Notes under the pieces: model-generated
What the model was told of the DNA's origin: nothing
Database searches by the model: none
The model's input: the letters and a program-made list of their open reading frames with translations, nothing else
Assembly: GCA_943789355.1 (NCBI GenBank)
Contig: CALSTU010000004.1
Coordinates: 1-64,000, forward strand
DNA: 64,000 bases
Source of the DNA: UBA7430 sp002478765
Lineage (GTDB): Bacteria > Bacteroidota > Bacteroidia > Flavobacteriales > UBA7430
Direction of reading: 5' to 3'
In this document: in pieces, positions 34,186 to 43,462 of the stretch
Numbering within the stretch: position 1 is the stretch's first letter
How the letters are laid out: each line of letters opens with the position of its first letter
Made by a program: the position numbers and the translations under genes

Positions 34186-34259
34186 GGGCCTATAGCTCAG
34201 CTGGTTAGAGCACTTGACTCATAATCAAGGGGTCCCTGGTTCGAGCCCAGGTGGGCCCA
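34186..34259 (+). tRNA. tRNA with CAT anticodon, probably tRNA-Ile2 (lysidine type)
   Basis: A 74-base cloverleaf: acceptor GGGCCTA/TGGGCCC with discriminator A (one G-U pair), D-arm AGCTCAGCTGGTTAGAGC, anticodon stem CTTGA/TCAAG with loop CTCATAA, and T-arm CCTGG-TTCGAGC-CCAGG. No CCA is encoded. The GGGCCTATAGCTCAG 5' half is like Bacteroidota tRNA-Ile(GAT), which favours isoleucine (CAU modified by TilS) over elongator methionine. The CAT anticodon is seen; the identity is inferred. Confidence 0.9.
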
Positions 34260-34266
34260 CAAGAAA

Positions 34267-34300
34267 CAAAGCACTTGCAGAAATGTAGGTGCTTTTTCGT
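34267..34300 (+). terminator. Terminator after the tRNA gene
   Basis: AAAGCACTTGCA and TGTAGGTGCTTT pair with small mismatches around an AAA loop, followed by TTCGTTT. It lies about ten bases after the tRNA 3' end. Confidence 0.65.
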
Positions 34301-34327
34301 TTGAAGAAATAAAAACATCAACCACGG

Positions 34328-34912
34328 CTATTCTTTTTTATCAATCAAACCGCTCGTTAAGTTATTCATGATTTCGACTTTTTCCTGAAAATCATTTTTC
34401 AGTGTTTTTCTGTACAGATTAAGATTACCAACCAGCTCATGAATGTCATTGGGGAGAACTTCCTCCAAAAATTGTCGAATTCGCTTCGCCATCGTAGGAG
34501 ACTTTCCATTGGTAGAGATCGCTATTTTAACGTTGCCCTTAGTTACAATACCACCTAAATAATAGTCACATTGATCAGGCGTATCTGCAATGTTAACTAA
34601 CAAATAGCGTTCTTTGGCTTCCTTGTTGATCTGAAGGTTTACATCCAAATTATCGGTACATCCAATCACAAGGTGTCTATTTGCAAGGTCGGAAGTCGAG
34701 TAAGCTTTCTTCGTAAGATGAACGGTAGGATGCTGAGCAGCAAGGGCCTCTAATTCCTCCATAAACTCGAGAGATATAACTTCTACATTTGCATTGGGGC
34801 TTGATTTAAGTAGGAAGGATAATTTTTCCAAACCCACATTACCTCCACCTACAATAAGAAAATTTAACTCGTGTACTTTTACAAAAATAGGGTACAATTC
34901 ATTTCGTTCCAT
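34328..34912 (-). CDS. Siroheme synthase NAD-dependent domain (CysG-N/Met8/YlnF type)
   Basis: 194 residues: YPIFVKVHELNFLIVGGGNVGLEK (Rossmann), SYST-like HLTKKAYSTSDLANRHLVIGCTD, YLLVNIADTPDQCDYYLGGIVTKGNVKIAISTNGKSP (catalytic Asp in the DTPDQCDY motif) and ARRIR-like MAKRIRQFLE. It oxidises precorrin-2 to sirohydrochlorin and usually inserts iron, giving the cofactor of sulfite/nitrite reductases. It lies nine bases downstream of the methyltransferase gene. Confidence 0.9.
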   Translation of the reverse strand: MERNELYPIFVKVHELNFLIVGGGNVGLEKLSFLLKSSPNANVEVISLEFMEELEALAAQHPTVHLTKKAYSTSDLANRHLVIGCTDNLDVNLQINKEAKERYLLVNIADTPDQCDYYLGGIVTKGNVKIAISTNGKSPTMAKRIRQFLEEVLPNDIHELVGNLNLYRKTLKNDFQEKVEIMNNLTSGLIDKKE

Positions 34913-34921
34913 GGCATTTTT

Positions 34922-35725
34922 TTAGGGCGTTATATCTAAATTTTGATAAATAAAGTCATCTTCTATGAATGCTTCTGTAAAATAGGTCAACATACTCTCA
35001 TGCCCATTAACAACCTCACCAATAATGATGATAGCTGGCGATGAAAGTTGTTTTTCTTGCACAATATCTTCAATCGTTTCAATTGTACCAATACCAGATT
35101 CTTCGTCATCTTTTGTTCCATTTTGTATCACTGCAATGGGTAAATTTGACCTGTTGTTATCTTTGTAAATCGCTACAATCTGAGACAGCTTACTCATACC
35201 CATTAGTATGACAACTGTAGCTTTAGAAGTAGCAGCAAGATAAATATCACTGGAAATTTCTCGAGATGAGGTAGTTCCGGTAATGACCCAAAAACTTTCA
35301 GTGAACTTTCGGTGCGTTACCGGAATCCCAACAGCAGCAGGAACAGCGATAGCAGAAGTTATACCGGGAATGATTGCTGTTTTTATACCAAACGATTCTA
35401 TATAATCAGTCTCTTCCTTACCCCTACCAAACACGAAAGGATCTCCCCCCTTCAACCTTACAACATAACCATATTCTCGGGCATACTTTACCAACAGGCT
35501 ATTGATGTGGTCTTGAGAAAAACTATGCATTCCACGTCTTTTTCCAACGAATACCTTCAGTGCATTTGGCGCATGATCTAAAATAGATTCATTCACCAAT
35601 GCATCGTAAAGTACAACTGGAGCTTTCTCTAATGCCTTAACCGCCTTTAATGTCAACAAATCTGGATCTCCAGGACCTGAACCTACTAAAATTACCTTCG
35701 GAGTTCTTGTGGGTGCTTTACTCAT
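34922..35725 (-). CDS. cobA: Uroporphyrinogen-III C-methyltransferase
   Basis: 267 residues from ATG 35725; the open frame extends upstream 70 codons, but that part has no homologous look. SAM-dependent tetrapyrrole methylase motifs are ILVGSGPGDPDLLTLKAVKAL, YDALV, VVRLKGGDPFVFGRG, IIPGITSAIAVPAAVGIP and VILMGMSKL. It makes precorrin-2 for siroheme (and possibly B12). It forms an operon with the siroheme synthase domain. Confidence 0.92.
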   Translation of the reverse strand: MSKAPTRTPKVILVGSGPGDPDLLTLKAVKALEKAPVVLYDALVNESILDHAPNALKVFVGKRRGMHSFSQDHINSLLVKYAREYGYVVRLKGGDPFVFGRGKEETDYIESFGIKTAIIPGITSAIAVPAAVGIPVTHRKFTESFWVITGTTSSREISSDIYLAATSKATVVILMGMSKLSQIVAIYKDNNRSNLPIAVIQNGTKDDEESGIGTIETIEDIVQEKQLSSPAIIIIGEVVNGHESMLTYFTEAFIEDDFIYQNLDITP

Positions 35726-36178
35726 GAATCTTAGATGAGGGATTGAGTTTTTATTGTGTAATGATGTTGTATAGCAGATGTAATTAAGACAAAAATTCTT
35801 CTGCTGCAGAGCTCTTTCACAACTGAAATCAAGTTCTTTATATTTTGTGTAAATGTACTGCTTTTTACGAATTAGATCGTCTTGGGTATGTGATCTTGGG
35901 TAAATAGTTAAACCCCTACAACAAAAGATGCACAATTGTATGTTACCAGGAAATCTAGCAGTAGTTATCTATCAATGAAGAAACTAAGACGATCTATTTA
36001 CCTGACTTTAATTGACACACATTTAATCCGCTTACCCCCTTCTGAAAAGCTATTCTCCAAGCGCTCAGGGATCGGTTGTTTTAACTAAAATGACCAAAAT
36101 AAAAACAATTTCAAAATTGAAAACAGAATTGTATATGTCGAATTTTCTAAATAGATTTGGTTACCTTATGTAAAGCCC

Positions 36179-36760
36179 ATGCTATTAGAAAAAGCCCTGC
36201 ATCTTATTGACGAAAAGAATGCATTAGACCCCAACAAGGAGGTCTATCAAAATGAGGAATATCCGAAAGAACTTCTTTACTCCAAAAGAATGTTTGCTCA
36301 ACTTCTGGATTTCAAACCTAGCGCTTCTGATGAACTCAAAATAGCCATACGAGCACAGCACATTGGTCGTTGGGAAATTCCGCGAAGTGATTACCCACCA
36401 AACAAAATTGGCTATTTTAAATGGAGAAATGAACTCAAGAAAAAACATGCATCACTAACATCTGAAATCCTCAAAAATGTCGGGTTCTCTGAGGAATTCA
36501 GTAGCAGAGTTTCTTTTTTAATCAATAAAAAAGCTCTCAAAAATGATATCGAAACTCAAACCTTGGAAGATGTTGCTTGCCTGGTTTTTCTTGAATACTA
36601 TTTTGAAAGCTTCTCGCTGAAACACGAAGAAGAAAAAATCATTGACATCGTAAAGAAAACCTGGAATAAAATGTCTGATTTAGGTCATGAACATGCATTA
36701 AAACTCAACTTATCACCGTCATGTCAAAATCTCGTTGGCAAAGCATTACAGAGCTCATAA
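36179..36760 (+). CDS. DUF4202 family protein
   Basis: 193 residues, alpha-helical, with ELLYSKRMFAQLLDFKPSAS, IAIRAQHIGRWEIPRSDYP, GYFKWRNELKKKHASL and VACLVFLEYYFESF. The conserved H-x-x-R-W-x-x-P-R segment and internal acidic/His positions recall the HD-like DUF4202 proteins. No known function. It is divergent from cobA; homologues are often near sulfite/nitrite-reduction genes, which fits. The -7 box TAGATTTG lies at 36152-36159. Confidence 0.8.
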   Translation: MLLEKALHLIDEKNALDPNKEVYQNEEYPKELLYSKRMFAQLLDFKPSASDELKIAIRAQHIGRWEIPRSDYPPNKIGYFKWRNELKKKHASLTSEILKNVGFSEEFSSRVSFLINKKALKNDIETQTLEDVACLVFLEYYFESFSLKHEEEKIIDIVKKTWNKMSDLGHEHALKLNLSPSCQNLVGKALQSS

Positions 36761-37056
36761 AATGAGTTCTTAAGAAATTACGCCACTACAACGGCCAACA
36801 ACACATCGCACACCAAGTCTATCAAAGATTCTAATGCCTTACATTTTATAGTGTACCATGCTGTTTGAAGATTCATTTATCAAACTAGAAAAGACATAAT
36901 CACCTCATCTTAAAAGACTTAAAATTGCATTAGGTTTAGTTTATGTTACAACACCAGAGCAAATACATACCTGCTCAATCAATTAGACCAACTGACGACA
37001 AAATACCTCTAATTAAAACATGGTATAATTTGCTATTGATTATCATTTAAATTTAG

Positions 37057-37064
37057 TAATTTTG
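37057..37064 (+). promoter_or_regulatory. Promoter of the cytochrome oxidase operon
   Basis: TAATTTTG (37057-37064) is a standard -7 box, with TTG at about 37036 in the -33 position, in a 460-base gap (36761-37220). The predicted leader is about 150 bases long before ATG 37221. I see no ORF, riboswitch fold or clear dyad in the gap; the leader length is unusual compared with the 15-20 base leaders elsewhere in the window. Confidence 0.6.
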
Positions 37065-37220
37065 CACATGATTTCTGTGGACATTTTTGAAGATTGATTA
37101 AACAGAGTTTTACGCCCCCAAATTACGATTGTATTTACGGGACATCTCTTCATCTCAATCGGCAAAACCAGCCTACAGCGTGTTAAATAACATGTATTTA
37201 GATTCGAAAATTTTTAGACC

Positions 37221-38198
37221 ATGATGAGTATATTAGTTGGATTGATCATATTACTTTCAGTAATTGTTTTGGTGCAAATTTTAAGGGTAAACGAGTTGGT
37301 TTCAGAAGTGAAAGACCAAGATCCCAATGAAATAACCGACAAAGACAACAACATCCAAGGGATTTTGACATTTTCCATCTTTGGGGTTCTCTTTTTAGGT
37401 TTTGTAATCTGGCAATTCAAGTACTGGGGGGTTCACATTTTACCTCCAGCAAGTTCTCTTCACGGAGCTACTATCGACACCCTCATGAACTTTACATTAG
37501 GTGTCATCTTATTTGTATTCTTTTTAACACAACCCATATTAGCATGGTTCTCTCTAAAATACAGAGGACGCAAAAATGCGGTAGCATACTACTACCCACA
37601 CAACAACAAATTAGAGATTATTTGGACCGTTGTGCCTACTCTAGTGCTTACCCCACTTATTATATACGGTCTAAATGTCTGGAATGATATCACAAGTGCA
37701 GACACCAGCAACTCTAAGGTCATCGAATTGTATGCAAAACAATTCAACTGGACAGCACGATATGCAGGAGATGACAATACCTTAGGTAAAGCAAACTACA
37801 AACTCGTTGAAGGACTCAATGTGTTGGGTGTAGATATGGAGGATGATACGGCACAAGACGATATTGTTACTCGAGAGGTACACTTGGTTGTTGACAAACC
37901 TGTATTGCTTAAAATGCGCTCACAAGACGTTATTCACTCGGCTTTTTTACCTCACTTTAGAGTCCAAATGAACTGCGTTCCGGGAATGACTACTCAATTT
38001 GGGTTTACTCCAACACAAACTACGGCAGAGATGAAAGAGCAAGAGGGCGAAGACTTTGACTTTGTTTTGTTGTGTAACAAAATTTGTGGTGCTGCTCACT
38101 ACAACATGAAAATGAAATTCATTGTTGAAACTCAAGAGGAGTACGATGCCTGGATAGCCTCACAAGAAACGCTAAAAAATTCATTAACACTAAACTAG
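37221..38198 (+). CDS. ctaC: Cytochrome c oxidase subunit II
   Basis: 325 residues. An N-terminal TM (3-22), two further TMs (48-66, 88-110), then the CuA cupredoxin domain: KQFNWTARY, His239 in DVIHSAFLPHFRVQMNCVPG, and CNKICGAAHYNM with Cys285, Cys289, His293 and Met296. No fused cytochrome c domain. It passes electrons from cytochrome c to subunit I. The extra N-terminal helix is seen in other Bacteroidota CtaC proteins. First gene of the operon. Confidence 0.93.
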   Translation: MMSILVGLIILLSVIVLVQILRVNELVSEVKDQDPNEITDKDNNIQGILTFSIFGVLFLGFVIWQFKYWGVHILPPASSLHGATIDTLMNFTLGVILFVFFLTQPILAWFSLKYRGRKNAVAYYYPHNNKLEIIWTVVPTLVLTPLIIYGLNVWNDITSADTSNSKVIELYAKQFNWTARYAGDDNTLGKANYKLVEGLNVLGVDMEDDTAQDDIVTREVHLVVDKPVLLKMRSQDVIHSAFLPHFRVQMNCVPGMTTQFGFTPTQTTAEMKEQEGEDFDFVLLCNKICGAAHYNMKMKFIVETQEEYDAWIASQETLKNSLTLN

Positions 38199-38204
38199 TT
38201 CAAC

Positions 38205-39956
38205 ATGTCAGAACATCATAAAGAAACGTTCTTAACGAAATACATCTTTAGTTTAGATCACAAGATGATTGCTAAGCAATTTCTCATTACCGGTATGTTT
38301 ATGGGAGTGGTTGGAATGCTGATGTCTATATTATTCCGTCTGCAACTATCGAATCCAGGAGAATCTTTTGCAGTACTTGAATTTTTCTTAGGAGAAAAAT
38401 GGGCTCCTGGAGGAGTTCTTGACCCTAACATATACCTGGCGCTGGTAACGATGCACGGTACGATATTAATTTTCTGGGTACTTACAGCCGGATTAACAGG
38501 TACTTTTGCAAACTTCCTGATTCCACTTCAAATTGGAGCAAGGGACATGGCTTCTGCATTTATGAACATGCTGTCTTACTGGTTCTTTTTCGCAGCAACA
38601 ATTGTACTTTTATGCTCGCTGTTTGTAGAGTCAGGTCCCGCAGCAGCAGGTTGGACCATTTACCCACCTCTTTCTGCTCTTCCACAAGCAATTCCAGGAT
38701 CAGGTTTAGGGCAAGACTTGTGGCTAATCGCCATTACTTTATTTGTCGTTTCTTCTCTGTTGGGAGGTCTTAACTACATTGTTACCATTTTAAACATGCG
38801 TACCAAAGGAATGACCATGAGTCGTCTTCCCCTTACCATATGGGCATTATTAATCGTTGCCATCCTAGGAGTGCTATCCTTCCCTGTACTTTTATCCTGT
38901 GCTTTGCTTCTGATTTTTGACCGTAGTTTTGGTACTTCATTTTACTTATCAGACATTATAATCAACGGTGAAGCACTTCACAACACGGGAGGATCTCCAA
39001 TTTTATTCGAACACCTATTCTGGTTCTTAGGTCACCCTGAGGTATATATCATTCTATTACCGGCTTTAGGTATAGTATCAGAAGTTATTTCTGTAAACTC
39101 TAGAAAACCAATTTTTGGTTATAAAGCCATGGTAGGTGCCTTGATTCTTATTGCATTCTTATCCTTTGTGGTATGGGGTCACCACATGTTTATTACAGGA
39201 ATGGATCCGTTCTTAGGTTCTGTATTTACATTTACAACCTTACTTATTGCCATCCCTTCAGCCGTAAAGGTATTTAACTACCTGGCTACTTTGTGGCGAG
39301 CAAATATTCGATTTACTCCGGCAATGCTTTTTGCCATTGGATTCGTATCTACATTTATCACAGGAGGTTTGACAGGAATTATCCTGGGAGATTCAGCTTT
39401 AGATATTAATGTACACGACACCTACTTTGTCGTAGGTCACTTCCACATTGTAATGGGCTTGTCTGCCATTTACGGTATGCTTGCCGGTGTTTACCATTGG
39501 TTCCCAAAGATGTACGGGCGTATGATGAATAAGAAATTAGGATACTTCCACTTTTGGGTGACGTTTATATCCGCGTACGGTGTATTCTTCCCAATGCATT
39601 TCTTAGGATTAGCAGGGCTTCCAAGAAGATATTACACCAACAGTGCTTTCCCGATGTTCGATGGACTCTCTGACATCAATGAGATTATCACATTCTTCGC
39701 CATTGTGGGTGGTTTGGTTCAGTTGTTATTTATTTTTAACTTCTTCTACAGCATCTTTAAAGGAACAAAAGCTACAGAGAACCCATGGGGCTCAAATACC
39801 CTTGAATGGACAACTCCAGTAGAAAGAATTCATGGAAACTGGCCCGGAGAAATCCCTACAGTAGAACGTTGGGCATACGACTATTCAAAGCCCGGTGCAG
39901 AGGAAGACTTTGTACCACAAAATGTGCCCTTAAAAGAAGGCGAAACAGAACACTAG
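38205..39956 (+). CDS. ctaD: Cytochrome c oxidase subunit I
   Basis: 583 residues, 12 TMs. Heme a ligand His84 (TMHGTILIFW), CuB/heme a3 centre His277-Pro-Glu-Val-Tyr281 (cross-linked His-Tyr), His326-His327 (WGHHMF), His412 and His414 (VVGHFHIVMG). These complete an A1/A2-type proton-pumping heme-copper oxidase core. The C-terminal extension NTLEWTTPVERIHGNWP is usual for the family. It starts six bases after ctaC. Confidence 0.96.
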   Translation: MSEHHKETFLTKYIFSLDHKMIAKQFLITGMFMGVVGMLMSILFRLQLSNPGESFAVLEFFLGEKWAPGGVLDPNIYLALVTMHGTILIFWVLTAGLTGTFANFLIPLQIGARDMASAFMNMLSYWFFFAATIVLLCSLFVESGPAAAGWTIYPPLSALPQAIPGSGLGQDLWLIAITLFVVSSLLGGLNYIVTILNMRTKGMTMSRLPLTIWALLIVAILGVLSFPVLLSCALLLIFDRSFGTSFYLSDIIINGEALHNTGGSPILFEHLFWFLGHPEVYIILLPALGIVSEVISVNSRKPIFGYKAMVGALILIAFLSFVVWGHHMFITGMDPFLGSVFTFTTLLIAIPSAVKVFNYLATLWRANIRFTPAMLFAIGFVSTFITGGLTGIILGDSALDINVHDTYFVVGHFHIVMGLSAIYGMLAGVYHWFPKMYGRMMNKKLGYFHFWVTFISAYGVFFPMHFLGLAGLPRRYYTNSAFPMFDGLSDINEIITFFAIVGGLVQLLFIFNFFYSIFKGTKATENPWGSNTLEWTTPVERIHGNWPGEIPTVERWAYDYSKPGAEEDFVPQNVPLKEGETEH

Positions 39957-39963
39957 ACCTACT

Positions 39964-40518
39964 ATGCAGTTGAATCTTAAAAAAAATAAAGCGTCTAAAC
40001 AACTCCTTTGGATCGGTATTGTAAGTATCGTGATGTTCTTTGGTGGACTCACATCAGCTTATATCGTGAGGAAAGCAGAAGGCGGCTGGCTTGAATTTGA
40101 GATGCCGGTTTGGTTTACCATAAGTACAATAGCCATTATTGTAAGTAGCGCTCTTCTCCTGTTTGCAGCACAAAATGTAAAATCAGGAAAATCAGCAACT
40201 ACTTTATTACTCGGCACTTTATTCCTGGGAATACTCTTTTCATATTCTCAGATACAAGGCTGGGGAGATTTAGTAGCTCAAGGGGTCTATTTAACAGGAG
40301 AAGGCAGCAATGCTTCGGGGTCGTTTATCTATGCAATTACGTTAATGCACCTACTTCACCTGATTGGTGGATTGGTGGCATTGCTGATTACAACGGTAAA
40401 ATCCAAACAAGGGAACTATTCAAAAGATAATTATTTAGGAATACAGTTAGCCTCGATATACTGGCACTTTTTGGGCATATTGTGGCTGTACTTATTCTTA
40501 TTTTTTAATTACTCATAA
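39964..40518 (+). CDS. Cytochrome c oxidase subunit III paralogue 1
   Basis: 184 residues, five TMs: FGGLTSAYIVRKAEGGWLEFEMPVWF, LLFAAQNVKSGKSATTLLLG, YAITLMHLLHLIGGLVALLI and LASIYWHFLGILWLYLFLFF, matching the heme-copper oxidase subunit III fold. Short members like this are found next to a longer CoxIII in Bacteroidota. Sits seven bases after ctaD. Confidence 0.88.
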   Translation: MQLNLKKNKASKQLLWIGIVSIVMFFGGLTSAYIVRKAEGGWLEFEMPVWFTISTIAIIVSSALLLFAAQNVKSGKSATTLLLGTLFLGILFSYSQIQGWGDLVAQGVYLTGEGSNASGSFIYAITLMHLLHLIGGLVALLITTVKSKQGNYSKDNYLGIQLASIYWHFLGILWLYLFLFFNYS

Positions 40519-40538
40519 AATCGAGAACGATATAAGTT

Positions 40539-41204
40539 ATGGAACAAGCAGTTGAAAGCAAAGATCCGTGGGGCGGAGGCGATGCAAAACCATTAGGTTC
40601 TAGTTACGGAAAACTCATGATGTGGTTTTTCTTAATGACGGATGCCTTAACCTTCTCAGGTTTTTTAGCAGCATACGGATTTAGTCGCTTTAAGTATGCA
40701 GACATATGGCCTGTGGCTGAAGATGTATTCACGCACTTCCCATTTTTAGAGGGTGAACATCCTTTATTGTTTGTTGCGTTGATGACATTTATCCTTATCC
40801 TGAGTTCTGTCACGATGGTATTGGCTGTGAACTATGGGCATAAAATGGAGAAAAAGAAAGTGATTCTTTGGCTTTCACTAACCATTGTAGGTGGAATCTT
40901 GTTCTTAACATCACAAGCGTGGGAATGGGCTCATTTTATTCACGGATTGGACGGCGTTCCGGCTACCCTAGTAAGCAACCCATACGGACACCCTTTATTT
41001 GGGGATTACTTCTTCTTTATTACCGGATTCCACGGATTCCACGTTCTTAGTGGAGTTATCATCTTAATCATCATTTTGATTAACGTGATCAAGGGTACGT
41101 ACGAGAAAAGAGGACATTATGAAATGGTTGAAAAAGTAGGTTTATACTGGCACTTTGTAGATTTAGTTTGGGTATTTGTATTCACATTCTTCTACTTGGT
41201 GTAA
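40539..41204 (+). CDS. Cytochrome c oxidase subunit III paralogue 2
   Basis: 221 residues: SYGKLMMWFFLMTDALTFSGFLAAYGF, SQAWEWAHFIHG, FFFITGFHGFHVLSGVIILI and VEKVGLYWHFVDLVWVFVFTFFYL are classic CoxIII segments, with the conserved Glu/His residues. Different from the shorter copy before it, so the operon encodes two III-type subunits. They may both assemble, or be alternatives; not resolvable from sequence. Confidence 0.9.
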   Translation: MEQAVESKDPWGGGDAKPLGSSYGKLMMWFFLMTDALTFSGFLAAYGFSRFKYADIWPVAEDVFTHFPFLEGEHPLLFVALMTFILILSSVTMVLAVNYGHKMEKKKVILWLSLTIVGGILFLTSQAWEWAHFIHGLDGVPATLVSNPYGHPLFGDYFFFITGFHGFHVLSGVIILIIILINVIKGTYEKRGHYEMVEKVGLYWHFVDLVWVFVFTFFYLV

Positions 41205-41227
41205 GTAACACATTAAAAAAGATTATC

Positions 41228-41551
41228 ATGGCGAACGAAACAAAAAAAGGAAATTGGTGGATTTGGAAAGTGTTTTGGATACTTCTATTTGTCACTGCCG
41301 TTGAGGTTGTACTCGGGATTATTAAACCGCCATTCATGGTGGAGACAATCATTCTAGGGACGAAACTCCTCAACCACATCTTCATTATATTGACGATTGT
41401 AAAAGCCGCATACATTGTAATGACTTTCATGCACTTGGGAGAAGAAAAAACAAACATGAAATGGGCCATCATCGCCCCGATGTTTATCCTCATCCCTTAC
41501 CTACTCTTTATAATCATTGTGGAAGGGTTCTATAATCACACCATAATGTAA
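41228..41551 (+). CDS. Cytochrome c oxidase subunit IV (caa3 type)
   Basis: 107 residues from ATG 41228; the frame opens earlier inside the coxIII gene, but MANETKKGNWWIWKVFWILL is the natural start. Three TMs, with TAVEVVLGI, IVKAAYIVMTFMHLG and a final helix, match prokaryotic subunit IV. A structural/stability subunit of the oxidase. Confidence 0.86.
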   Translation: MANETKKGNWWIWKVFWILLFVTAVEVVLGIIKPPFMVETIILGTKLLNHIFIILTIVKAAYIVMTFMHLGEEKTNMKWAIIAPMFILIPYLLFIIIVEGFYNHTIM

Positions 41552-41560
41552 ACCAACCTC

Positions 41561-42322
41561 ATGCAAGAAAAAATTAAAAAATGGGGATTACTTTTCGCAT
41601 TACTTGTATTGCCCTATCTAGCGTACAACTATCTTTCTAGAGGCGAAAATAATTTTGTGAAACTGGCAGTAGTTGGTGAGGAAAATCATCGAATACCTCC
41701 TTTTTCATTTTTGAATCAAGATCGCGACACCATCACAAATGCAGATTATGACGGTAACATTTACGTAGCTAATTTCATTTTCACTACCTGTCCTACCATC
41801 TGTCCGACGATGACTATAAACATGCGGTATATTCAAAGTGAGCTGAAAATTTACCCCAATATAAAATTCATGTCTCATACTGTTAACCCAGAGTATGATA
41901 CACCAGAGCGATTGAAGCAATACGCTGAAAGAATGCGAATTGATGAATCAAATTTCAACTTTGTTACTGGGGCAAAAGAGGATATTTATGACATCGCAAG
42001 ATCCTATTTTGTAAATGCTCAAGAGGACGAACTCGCTCCAGGTGGATTCCTACATTCTGAATACCTGGTTATTATTGATCGAGAGGGTAGAGTTCGATCA
42101 GGCTACAGTAATTTTATCTGTACGGGTTGTGACACCTCTTCTAAAAAACCCAACTTGGACTGCTCAGATTGCGGACCAGAAAGTGTTATGAAAGGAAACC
42201 CTGTTGGTAGTTACGACGGAACCAAGGATTTTGTCATTAAAGACATGATTAAAGACATTCAAACGTTGATGGCTGAATATCACAAAGATGCAAAAGTAGA
42301 ACGACTACGAAATGAAAACTAA
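41561..42322 (+). CDS. SCO1/SenC copper chaperone
   Basis: 253 residues with an N-terminal membrane anchor, NIYVANFIFTTCPTICPTMTINM carrying the copper CxxxC pair, and HSEYLVIIDREGRVRSGY with the third ligand His. An inserted Cys-rich segment (CTGCDTSSKKPNLDCSDCG) near residue 190 adds four more Cys, beyond the usual fold. It delivers copper to CuA of subunit II. The end overlaps the next gene by 11 bases. Confidence 0.9.
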   Translation: MQEKIKKWGLLFALLVLPYLAYNYLSRGENNFVKLAVVGEENHRIPPFSFLNQDRDTITNADYDGNIYVANFIFTTCPTICPTMTINMRYIQSELKIYPNIKFMSHTVNPEYDTPERLKQYAERMRIDESNFNFVTGAKEDIYDIARSYFVNAQEDELAPGGFLHSEYLVIIDREGRVRSGYSNFICTGCDTSSKKPNLDCSDCGPESVMKGNPVGSYDGTKDFVIKDMIKDIQTLMAEYHKDAKVERLRNEN

Positions 42323-42560
42323 GTTAGGAATATCTTTAGCTTTAAGCCTATTGCTTTTCACCATCTCTAATGATGTAAATGCTCAATGCGCCATGTGTAA
42401 GGCTGTCGTTGAAGCCAATCTTGAATCAGGCGGATCAGAAGGAAAGGGTTTAAATGATGGCATCTTATACCTGATGGCCTTTCCATATCTCGCAGCAGTG
42501 GGCTTTGGAATTCTATATTATCTGCAAAAGAAAAAGACTCGTAATTCCTTGACCGAATAA
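42312..42560 (+). CDS. Small signal-peptide/TM protein with CxxC motif
   Basis: 82 residues: signal peptide ending DVNAQ, then CAMCKAVVEANLESGG, then a C-terminal TM (about 52-71) and basic tail. Short proteins with a CAMCKA motif are found in Bacteroidota oxidase operons; the function is unknown but the exported Cys pair could handle copper or thiol exchange with Sco. It overlaps sco and is directly followed by ctaB. Confidence 0.75.
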   Translation: MKTKLGISLALSLLLFTISNDVNAQCAMCKAVVEANLESGGSEGKGLNDGILYLMAFPYLAAVGFGILYYLQKKKTRNSLTE

Positions 42561-43454
42561 TTGATCCATACACTCAAATATTACGCCCAATTATTAAAAT
42601 TTCGTCTATCCTTTACTGTAGTTTTTTCAGCTATGTCGGGATACCTAATCGGTATAGATGATTTTTCTACAAGCGATTTTCTATTGTTGATCTTTGGAGG
42701 ATTTCTAGTAACCGGTTCCGCGAATGGTTTCAATCAAATTTTAGAGCGCAACTTTGACAAACTGATGGAACGAACCGCTGAGAGGCCTCTACCGTTAGGG
42801 AAATTATCCGTTACACAAGCTTTTATCTTTTCTTTCATAACAGGAGCTCTAGGCTTATATCTACTCAATTTTATTCATCCACAGGGAAGCTTTTTTGGCC
42901 TCTTTTCCAAATCTAGCTTTTTTGGACTTCTGTCGATCCTGCTGTATGTGTTGGCGTACACCCCTATGAAGCGTATTTCTACATTCTCTGTGTTTGTGGG
43001 AGCGATTCCGGGAGCAATTCCATTCTTATTAGGCTGGGTCGCAGCTACGGACAATTTTGAACTGGTAGGCGGGACTCTTTTTGCCATTCAGTTTTTGTGG
43101 CAATTCCCGCATTTCATAGCTATTGCATGGGTTCTCGATGTCGAATACAAGAATGCAGGGTTTAAAATGCTGTTTGGGGGCCAAAAAGGAACCTACCCGG
43201 CTTTTTTAGCGATCATTACGTCCATCGCTATGGTCGTATTATCTGTCGTACCTTACTTCTGGAACACGACAGGCTTGGTACTTACAACCTATTCATTTGT
43301 GGCCATTTTAGCATTAGGATGGTGGTTTATCAACAAAACAGTACAACTGTATCAGAACCCCAGGGATGAACAAGCTAAAAAGCTCATGATTGCATCAATC
43401 ATCTATTTACCTGTGACTCAAATCATCTACATCGTAGATCGATTCTTACATTAA
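42561..43454 (+). CDS. ctaB: Protoheme IX farnesyltransferase (heme O synthase)
   Basis: 297 residues starting with TTG directly after the stop of the preceding gene; the residues IHTLKYYAQLLKFRLSFTVVFSAMSGYLIG match the family's N-terminus, so TTG is the likely start and the pair is translationally coupled. UbiA-fold motifs: NGFNQILERNFDKLMERTAERPLP (NxxxDxxxD) and AYTPMKRIS; about nine TMs. It makes heme O for heme A of the oxidase. Confidence 0.92.
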   Translation: MIHTLKYYAQLLKFRLSFTVVFSAMSGYLIGIDDFSTSDFLLLIFGGFLVTGSANGFNQILERNFDKLMERTAERPLPLGKLSVTQAFIFSFITGALGLYLLNFIHPQGSFFGLFSKSSFFGLLSILLYVLAYTPMKRISTFSVFVGAIPGAIPFLLGWVAATDNFELVGGTLFAIQFLWQFPHFIAIAWVLDVEYKNAGFKMLFGGQKGTYPAFLAIITSIAMVVLSVVPYFWNTTGLVLTTYSFVAILALGWWFINKTVQLYQNPRDEQAKKLMIASIIYLPVTQIIYIVDRFLH

Positions 43455-43462
43455 TCTCTTTT

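Noticed and set aside
34328..35725. Cobalamin or SAM riboswitch before the siroheme genes
   Set aside because: No B12-box or SAM-riboswitch core was seen in 35726-36178.
35726..35935. 70-residue N-terminal extension of the uroporphyrinogen methyltransferase
   Set aside because: The added sequence lacks domain character and is Cys/Lys-rich without homology I recognise; the family starts at about the ATG at 35725.
37068..37100. Short ORF MISVDIFED before the oxidase operon as a leader peptide
   Set aside because: Its ATG lies only four bases after the -7 box, upstream of the expected transcript start, so it would not be translated from that promoter.
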